From contig JAFANO010000071.1 of the NCBI GenBank assembly GCA_019232645.1, positions 1 to 11,059 of the forward strand: DNA of 11,059 bases. Reading direction: 5' to 3'. The notes under the pieces were generated by a model. It was not told where the DNA came from and did no database searches. It worked only from the letters and a program-made list of their open reading frames with translations. This DNA comes from Planctomycetaceae bacterium (GTDB taxonomy: Bacteria > Planctomycetota > Planctomycetia > Isosphaerales > Isosphaeraceae). The position numbers and the translations under genes are program-made. Below are positions 6,149 through 11,059 of the stretch, in pieces. Each line of letters opens with the position of its first letter. Within the stretch, counting starts at the first letter, position 1.

Positions 6149-7144
6149 TCATCCAGGGACGACGCGGACGAACCCGTCGCGGTCGATGGTGCCGCGGAGG
6201 CCGATGTCGATCCAGTCGGGGTCGCCGGCGCGAAGGGCTTGGAGCCGGCCCTCGGCGTCTGCGGTGAGAGGTTGGCCCGCGTCGTCCACGGCCCGGAGAC
6301 CGACGCCCGGGAGAGGCTGGCCCACGGTGCCGGGCTTGTGGCCGATCTGCGTGACCCCGCCGCGGTCGAAATCCGCCGTCGAGCCGGTCAAGAGTCCGAG
6401 GGTCGGATGGTCGAGGTGCTGCAGCGCCAGGTCGATCGTCTCCAGGGGCTGGGCTGGCCGCCGTCGCATCGCAAAGGCGTGAACCCCTGCTTCCAACACC
6501 GCCTGGCGGACGGTGAAGGCATTGATCGGCGGCGCCACCGGCGGGCCGTACACGATGCTGACCGTCCGGCGCCATCCCTGGGGCCGTTTCCAAAAGAACC
6601 GGCCCCGCGAGAAGCTCAGCAGGCTGCCCCAGAGGTTGTCGAGGAAGACCGGAATGACCGGGACGTGCTCCCGGTCCTTGAGGATCGCCTCCAGGCCGCG
6701 GTGGAACTTGCCTGTCAGGCCGTTGCGCGAGATCTGCCCTTCGGGGAAGATCCCCAGGACTTCGCCGCGATCAAGCGCCGCGCGGGCCGCCCCGATCATT
6801 TCCCGCTGCGCGCGGGGGCCGGAGAACGGTACCGGGATCAGTCCCGCTCGGAGCGCCAAGGGGCGGAGGACCGGCAGCTTGATGAAATCGCCGTTGACCA
6901 GTGCACGGCCCCGGCGCGGGCAGGTCGCGGCGAGGAAGAAGCCGTCGTACCAGGTCACGTGGTTGACGGCCAGCAGCGCCGGCCCGGTCCGGGGCACGTG
7001 CTCTCGTCCCCGAACCTCGATCCGGTATCGGAACCAGAGCAAGCCTCGGATCAAGGGCTGGATGATCCAGGGCAGCACGGCGCCGAACGCGGCCAGCGCC
7101 GCCGCACCAACCGCCAGGCCGACGAGCCAGTCACGCCAGGACAT
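6149..7144 (-). CDS. PlsC/Aas-type phospholipid acyltransferase with vestigial AMP-ligase tail
   Basis: This 331-residue protein should transfer acyl chains to a lysophospholipid or lysophosphatidate at the inner membrane. The N-terminus holds one or two hydrophobic stretches (about 5-37). The acyltransferase domain (about 40-205) carries NHVTWYD at 61-67 (catalytic His62 and Asp67, HX4D), FPEG at 133-136 and VPVIPV at 161-166. The segment WGSLLSFSRGRFFWKRP (172-188) is typical of acyltransferase domains fused to acyl-ACP synthetase (Aas type). Residues about 257-328 match only the late part of an AMP-forming ligase: GGVTQIGHKPGTVGQPLPGV, GRLQ, then WIDIGLRGTIDRDGFVRV, comparable to the usual WYDTGDLG-x-IDEDGF motif with the key Asp of TGD lost. 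The ATP-binding loop and the large N-terminal ligase domain are absent, and so is everything after GFVRV, so synthetase activity is not expected. Its start lies inside the end of the MFS gene (14-bp overlap), implying coupled translation. Confidence 0.85.
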   Translation of the reverse strand: MSWRDWLVGLAVGAAALAAFGAVLPWIIQPLIRGLLWFRYRIEVRGREHVPRTGPALLAVNHVTWYDGFFLAATCPRRGRALVNGDFIKLPVLRPLALRAGLIPVPFSGPRAQREMIGAARAALDRGEVLGIFPEGQISRNGLTGKFHRGLEAILKDREHVPVIPVFLDNLWGSLLSFSRGRFFWKRPQGWRRTVSIVYGPPVAPPINAFTVRQAVLEAGVHAFAMRRRPAQPLETIDLALQHLDHPTLGLLTGSTADFDRGGVTQIGHKPGTVGQPLPGVGLRAVDDAGQPLTADAEGRLQALRAGDPDWIDIGLRGTIDRDGFVRVVPG

Positions 7145-8366
7145 CGGCGGGTTCCAGTTGCGGATCGGGCGCGGGACGGCTCAGGGGCCGGATCAACGGC
7201 CAGGCGATCAGTGTGAATAGGGCCGAGGCGATGAACGCGCGGGTGAAACCGTGGCCCAGCGCCGCCGCGACCTCGGCGAAGACCCAGCCGCCCATCACGC
7301 TCACGTTCGAGACGGCCATGAACAGCGCGTAGGTCGAGGCGGCCATCCTCGGGTCGGACGCCTCCATCGCCAGGACGTAGTAGAGGGCGTCGTTCCAGCC
7401 GTTGGCCACGCCAAAGGCGAAGGCGCCCAGGATTGCCGACGCCGTGCCGACGACCAGCACCTGGCCGACGGCCGAGGCCGCGAGCATGAGGATCCCGATC
7501 CTCAGGACCCAGCGACGGCCGAGCCGTCCCGCCGACATCGGCATCAGCGCCGCCCCGACCGCGCGGCCGATGTACCGGATCGAGGCATATGTGCCGATCT
7601 GGCCCTCCTGGAAGTGGAGCGACTGATAATACGGGCTGAGGTTGATCTCGATGCCGTACCCGACGGTCGCGTAGAACGCCCCGAAGGCCAGCAAGATCAG
7701 CGACCGCGGCAGGATCAGGACCCGGAGCGCCTCCCACTGGAATCGTTCGGCGTCGGCGGCCCGGCGCGGCTCGCGAACCCAGAGCGCCAGAACCAGCGGG
7801 ACCATCCCCAGCGCCGCGCAGGCGTAGATCATCTTGAAGAATCGCTCGAGGCCGCCCACCTCACCCTCGAGCCAGGCGCCGAACGCGAACGAGCAGATCG
7901 TCGCGGCCACCGCCCGGGCTGCCACCAGTGCCCCCTGGACCCTCGGGCGATCGTCGGGGGGGGTGACGTCGATGACCATGCCGTCGCAGCACGTGTCGTA
8001 GAGCGCCAGCCCAGTGACCGTCAGGACCGCCAGCGTCGTGAACGCGCCGAGGTACCGACCGGGGTGGACCGCCACCAGCCCGAGGAGCCCCAGCATCTGG
8101 ACGACCAGCCCGACCACGATGTACGGCTTGCGGTGGCCGAATCCGAGCAGGTTGAACCGGTCGGAGATCGGCCCGCCGAGGAACTTCAGGATGAACGGGA
8201 CGAGGGCCAGGCTCTGGACCTTCGCGGTCGCCTCCGCCGAGACGCCCGAAGCCTGCATGAATATCTGGTTGAAATTGAAGAAGTAAGCGACGACCACCCC
8301 CTGCACCGCGTAGAGGCCGACAAACAAGGCAAGATAGACGGGGCTGACCCGCTTGGTCCGGCTCAT
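7131..8366 (-). CDS. Major facilitator superfamily transporter, substrate unknown
   Basis: This 411-residue inner-membrane protein has about 12 hydrophobic segments, consistent with a secondary transporter. Between helices 2 and 3 it carries an MFS motif-A variant, GGPISDRFNLLGFGHRKPY at 64-82. A second copy in the C-terminal half, GRLGRRW at 280-286, reflects the two-fold MFS repeat. The segment DTCCDGMVIDVTPPDDRPRV (124-143) resembles the region after helix 4 in AmpG-like and related permeases. Its neighbour is an Aas-type acyltransferase, and in LplT-Aas pairs the transporter flips lysophospholipids for re-acylation; a lipid substrate is therefore an attractive inference, but the sequence itself does not prove it. 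The start overlaps the phosphoesterase stop (ATGA, 4 bp) and the end overlaps the acyltransferase start by 14 bp, so it is the middle gene of a tight three-gene operon. Confidence 0.88.
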   Translation of the reverse strand: MSRTKRVSPVYLALFVGLYAVQGVVVAYFFNFNQIFMQASGVSAEATAKVQSLALVPFILKFLGGPISDRFNLLGFGHRKPYIVVGLVVQMLGLLGLVAVHPGRYLGAFTTLAVLTVTGLALYDTCCDGMVIDVTPPDDRPRVQGALVAARAVAATICSFAFGAWLEGEVGGLERFFKMIYACAALGMVPLVLALWVREPRRAADAERFQWEALRVLILPRSLILLAFGAFYATVGYGIEINLSPYYQSLHFQEGQIGTYASIRYIGRAVGAALMPMSAGRLGRRWVLRIGILMLAASAVGQVLVVGTASAILGAFAFGVANGWNDALYYVLAMEASDPRMAASTYALFMAVSNVSVMGGWVFAEVAAALGHGFTRAFIASALFTLIAWPLIRPLSRPAPDPQLEPADVLA

Positions 8367-9103
8367 TCCGCGTCCTCCGAGTCGAGGTCCGGATCAGGCT
8401 CGGGCTCGGCGTCGGTCAGCCGGCCGAGGCGGAACGAGTGGCGGAGCAAATCCTTGGCACGCTCCGGCAGTGGCGAGGCCGCGACCCGTGCAATCACCTG
8501 CTCGATCGGGTACGCGACCCGCTTCAGCTCGATTTTGCTGCAGTCGATGATGGCGTAGGCGGCGCGCGGGTCGCCGTCCCGCGGCTGGCCGACGCTGCCC
8601 GGGTTGACGACCACGGTCCCGTTGACCGAGAGGTTGTACTGCATGTGCGAGTGCCCCACGAGGACGATGTCCGCCTCGATGTTCTTCAGACGCTTGGCCC
8701 AGAGCTTCGGGTTGTGCTTCAGGTATTCGTCGAGCGGGTCTCGGGGCGTCGCGTGGACCATGAGGAACCGCTTGTTACCGACGTTGAACCGCTGCATCAA
8801 TGGCAGTTGGAGCAACCAGCGCCGCTCGTCGGGCCCGAGCGCGTCCCAGACCAAGCGGCGCGAGACCCGGGTCAGGTAACGATAGCCGCTCTCGCCCTTG
8901 ATCTCGACCCCGTGAGCCGCGCCGTGGTCGTGGTTGCCCCGGATCGCGTACCGCGCGTACGTCATCGCCCAGCGGACGCAGGCCGCGGGGTCGGGGCCGT
9001 AATCGACCAGGTCGCCCAGGCAGAGGCAAATGTCGTGCGGCTCGTCGATCGCCGCCAGCGCCGGCCAGTTCCCGTGGATGTCGGACACGACGAGGATTCG
9101 CAT
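8363..9103 (-). CDS. Calcineurin-like metallophosphoesterase (YfcE/MJ0936-like)
   Basis: This 246-residue, probably cytoplasmic two-metal phosphoesterase shows every expected metal ligand: DIHGN (Asp8, His10), GDLVDYG (Asp31), GNHD (Asn57, His58), VHATP (His117) and GHSHMQ (His151, His153). NPGSVGQPRDGDPRAAYAII (167-186) is the typical ending of the small YfcE/MJ0936-type phosphodiesterases. The last 20 residues are acidic and probably disordered. GGGAGGGG ends about 9 nt before ATG 9103, a good ribosome-binding site. The gene is first in the operon with the MFS transporter and acyltransferase (4-bp overlap downstream) and begins 34 nt after the Uma2 gene. The physiological substrate is unknown; a link to lipid or head-group phosphoesters is suggested only by the neighbours. 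Confidence 0.93.
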   Translation of the reverse strand: MRILVVSDIHGNWPALAAIDEPHDICLCLGDLVDYGPDPAACVRWAMTYARYAIRGNHDHGAAHGVEIKGESGYRYLTRVSRRLVWDALGPDERRWLLQLPLMQRFNVGNKRFLMVHATPRDPLDEYLKHNPKLWAKRLKNIEADIVLVGHSHMQYNLSVNGTVVVNPGSVGQPRDGDPRAAYAIIDCSKIELKRVAYPIEQVIARVAASPLPERAKDLLRHSFRLGRLTDAEPEPDPDLDSEDAE

Positions 9104-9137
9104 GCGACCGCGCCCCTCCCATATCGGAACCTTTCAC

Positions 9138-9794
9138 CTACGGCCTGCGCGGGGACAGCTCGTTGCGGACCCAGTCCAGGAATGCGGCCAGCATCGCGGT
9201 CTCTCCCTCAGACTCGGCTCGCTCCAGCCAACGCGGGATCTCCGCCATCGGCAAGAAAGGCAATGAGGGACTTGCCGCGACGTGTAGATAGATCGCATTC
9301 GCCTGGAGTTGGAGGACGCGCAATGATCGGCCATCGTAATGCCAGACTTCCGGGACCCCCAGCGCCGCGTAGACGCTGAGCGTCTCTTTGTCCTTGTGCG
9401 CGATTTCCACCTCGACGGCGAGGTCGGGGGGCGGATCGACGTCGAGATCGATCTCCTTGGCCCGGACCAAGGGCTCGTTGGCCAGGTAGAAAGCGGTGTC
9501 CGGTTCCTTGCCTCGCTGCGCCTCCTTCCGGAGTAGGGTCATGCGCCCCACGCCCATGCAGTTCAGGTCGATCCCCAGGGCGGCCATGCGGATCATCAGC
9601 CCGAGGCGCTCGGCGTGCTGCTCGTGCTCCTGCGAGGGCGACATGAGGATGAGCCTCCCCCGGTCGTAAGTCATCCGGACCGAGCCGCGCCGCGACTCAT
9701 CCGTGTGCCTCAGCGCCTGGTAGGTCTCCCAGCTCACGCCGTACAGGACGATCCGCTGCTCCCCGTTCGTCGCCGATTGGGTCATCGTGGCCAT
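9138..9794 (-). CDS. Uma2 family (DUF820) endonuclease-like protein
   Basis: This 218-residue protein belongs to the PD-(D/E)XK-fold Uma2/DUF820 family, which is abundant in planctomycetes and cyanobacteria and whose role is mostly unknown. Family marks are visible in order: the SWETYQALRH helix near 21-30, YDRGRLILMSPSQEHE at 43-58, EPDTAFY at 97-103, PPDLAVEVEIAHKDKE at 122-137 (Asp124, Glu128 and Lys134 as the likely active-site set) and GVPEVWHYD at 146-154. ATG 9794 is chosen because GGGAGG lies about 6 nt upstream; the same frame stays open far upstream only because it lies antisense-like within the asparagine synthetase gene. It starts 59 nt after that gene's stop and ends 34 nt before the phosphoesterase start. 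Such genes often occur singly, so a functional link to either neighbour is not implied. Confidence 0.88.
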   Translation of the reverse strand: MATMTQSATNGEQRIVLYGVSWETYQALRHTDESRRGSVRMTYDRGRLILMSPSQEHEQHAERLGLMIRMAALGIDLNCMGVGRMTLLRKEAQRGKEPDTAFYLANEPLVRAKEIDLDVDPPPDLAVEVEIAHKDKETLSVYAALGVPEVWHYDGRSLRVLQLQANAIYLHVAASPSLPFLPMAEIPRWLERAESEGETAMLAAFLDWVRNELSPRRP

Positions 9795-9853
9795 GCTGGA
9801 CCTCCCGACCTCGACTTCGCGAATCCCGCTTGGGTCCCGAACTCTCGCCGGCC

Positions 9854-11059
9854 CTAGGCGAGCCACCGATCGTACCAGAGTTGGAACATCAGCAAAGTCC
9901 AGAGCGGCTTGCGGTGGTCGCGGGTGCCCGCCCGGTGCTCCTCGATCCTGCTGGCGACCTCGTCGGGCCGGAACAGGCCCTGGCGCCGGAGCCGTCCACG
10001 GCCCAGGAGCGATTCGAGCAGCGGGGCCAGAGGACCCCGCAGCCACCGCGCCACGGGGATGCCGAACCCCTTCTTGGGTCGTTCGAGGACCGTGGCGGGG
10101 AGCCGGCCCGCCGCCGCGCGCTTCAGAAGCCGCTTGGTCTGTCGCCGGCCGTACTTGAAGGCGGCGGGCAGCGCCTGGATCGAATCGACCAGCGTCGCAT
10201 CGAGGAATGGCGCACGGACCTCCAGCCCTCGGGCCATGCTGGCGCGATCGACCTTCATCAAGATGTCGTCGGGCAGGTACGTGTCCTGGTAGAGCGCCAG
10301 CGAGCGGGTCAACGCATCGGCACCGGCCGCTATCCGCCCGGCGCGGCGGAGGTGCTCGGCCTCGACATCGAGCGGGTCGGCCTCGACCAGGACTCGGGCG
10401 ATCTCCGGTCCGGAGAACGACCCGAGCCAGCGCTGGTGCGCCAGCGGCACGGGCTCGGTCGCGCCACGGAGGAACTGCTTGAGCCGGAAGTCGAGGCTGA
10501 AGTTGCCGTGGTCGACCGGCAGCCGGCGGACCGCCGCGCCGGCCAGAACCTGGGCCGGCCCGGGCAGGCGTCGGAACAGGCCGGCCGCGCGCTCGGCGGC
10601 GAAGGTCGGGTAGCCCGCCAACAGCTCGTCGGCGCCGTCGCCACCGAGCACTACCTTGACCTCGGACCGCGCGAACCGGCTGAGCAAGTGCGTCGGCAGG
10701 ATCGAGGCGTCGCCGAACGGCTCGTCGAGCCATTCTGCGACCTCGGGCAGCAAGTTGAGGACGTCCTCCGCCGATAAGGTCCACTCGTGGTGGTCGGTGC
10801 CGAGGTGGCGGGCGACGGCGCGGGCGTGGGCGCTCTCGTCGAAGCTCGGGTCCTCGAAGCCGACCGAGAAGGTACGGATGCCCCGCGCCGGCTCCATCTC
10901 GGTCAGGGCCGCCGTGACGCTCGACGAATCGACCCCGCCCGACAGGAAGACCCCCAGCGGGACGTCGGAGCGGCGATGCCGCGCCACGGCGTCGCGGAAG
11001 TCAGCCCAGAACTGATCGGCCGCCGCTTCGAACGGGGGCGCCTCGGCCGACGGGGAGGG
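9854..11059 (-). CDS. asnB: Asparagine synthase (glutamine-hydrolysing), C-terminal synthetase part; runs off right edge
   Basis: The visible 401 codons are open to the window edge and cover the ATP-dependent amidotransferase domain. This domain activates a carboxylate with ATP and uses ammonia released from glutamine by an N-terminal domain outside the window. Landmarks are FLSGGVDSSSVT (PP-loop, about 10920-10945), VVLGGDGADELLAGYPTF, then DDILMKVDRASMARGLEVRA with PFLD, RPKKGFGIPVARWLRG, and the ending LMFQLWYDRWLA. Full-length members have about 600-650 residues, so roughly 230-250 are missing on the right. A GTG at 10987 is an internal codon, not the start, because the coding sequence continues upstream in frame. 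Relatives act either in asparagine synthesis or in polysaccharide or other amidation clusters, and the visible neighbours do not decide between these. The gene heads a run of five same-strand genes. Confidence 0.93.
   Translation of the reverse strand, partial: PSPSAEAPPFEAAADQFWADFRDAVARHRRSDVPLGVFLSGGVDSSSVTAALTEMEPARGIRTFSVGFEDPSFDESAHARAVARHLGTDHHEWTLSAEDVLNLLPEVAEWLDEPFGDASILPTHLLSRFARSEVKVVLGGDGADELLAGYPTFAAERAAGLFRRLPGPAQVLAGAAVRRLPVDHGNFSLDFRLKQFLRGATEPVPLAHQRWLGSFSGPEIARVLVEADPLDVEAEHLRRAGRIAAGADALTRSLALYQDTYLPDDILMKVDRASMARGLEVRAPFLDATLVDSIQALPAAFKYGRRQTKRLLKRAAAGRLPATVLERPKKGFGIPVARWLRGPLAPLLESLLGRGRLRRQGLFRPDEVASRIEEHRAGTRDHRKPLWTLLMFQLWYDRWLA

Noticed and set aside
6035..7216. 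Plus-strand open frame of 393 codons opposite the acyltransferase
   Set aside because: The opposite strand carries clear NHVTWYD and FPEG motifs; this frame is its antisense shadow.
7251..8558. Plus-strand open frame of 435 codons opposite the MFS gene
   Set aside because: Antisense shadow, highly charged Asp/Arg/Gln/His composition, no domain.
9795..10784. N-terminal extension of the Uma2 gene through the asparagine synthetase region
   Set aside because: It lies in another frame of the same strand within the asparagine synthetase gene; the Uma2 ATG at 9794 has its own ribosome-binding site and gives the usual family length.
1..11059. CRISPR arrays, tRNA or rRNA genes, long direct repeats
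   Set aside because: None seen on reading both strands by eye; short degenerate repeats could be missed without computation.

Overview
The window looks like chromosomal DNA of a Planctomycetota bacterium, most likely an Isosphaeraceae-type lineage. The evidence is very high GC, an ECF sigma factor gene directly followed by a large Ser/Thr kinase with a TPR tail, two genes whose products begin with a planctomycete LEPR-XLL-like N-terminal motif, and a Uma2-family gene. This is inference from gene content; no rRNA or tRNA gene is present.

Left part (1-5432). A gene fragment leaves the left edge on the minus strand (1-67); its first 22 codons carry a strong Shine-Dalgarno site and the motif LETRSLLSG. 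About 1.1 kb without a convincing gene follows, holding a candidate promoter (906-933) and a 13-bp perfect dyad (1091-1103). A plus-strand three-gene set comes next: a Gly/Pro-rich, single-pass membrane protein with N-terminal SLEDRRLLSP (1205-2275), an ECF sigma factor overlapping it by ATGA (2272-2844), and an 851-residue membrane Ser/Thr kinase with five TPR-like repeats (2877-5432). The order suggests one signalling unit: surface or membrane protein, transcription factor, kinase.

Middle (5433-6148). About 270 bp of empty sequence is followed by a decayed IS1595-type transposase remnant. It is frameshifted near 5751 and has lost its catalytic domain.

Right part (6149-11059), all minus strand, reading right to left: the C-terminal synthetase domain of a glutamine-dependent asparagine synthetase (runs off the right edge), a Uma2-family nuclease-like protein, a calcineurin-like phosphoesterase, an MFS transporter and a PlsC/Aas-type acyltransferase. 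The last three overlap by 4 and 14 bp and almost surely form an operon. The MFS plus acyltransferase pair recalls the LplT-Aas lysophospholipid uptake and re-acylation pair. Here, however, the acyl-ACP synthetase half of the Aas-like protein is reduced to a vestige of about 75 residues, and the shortened gene ends next to the transposase remnant.
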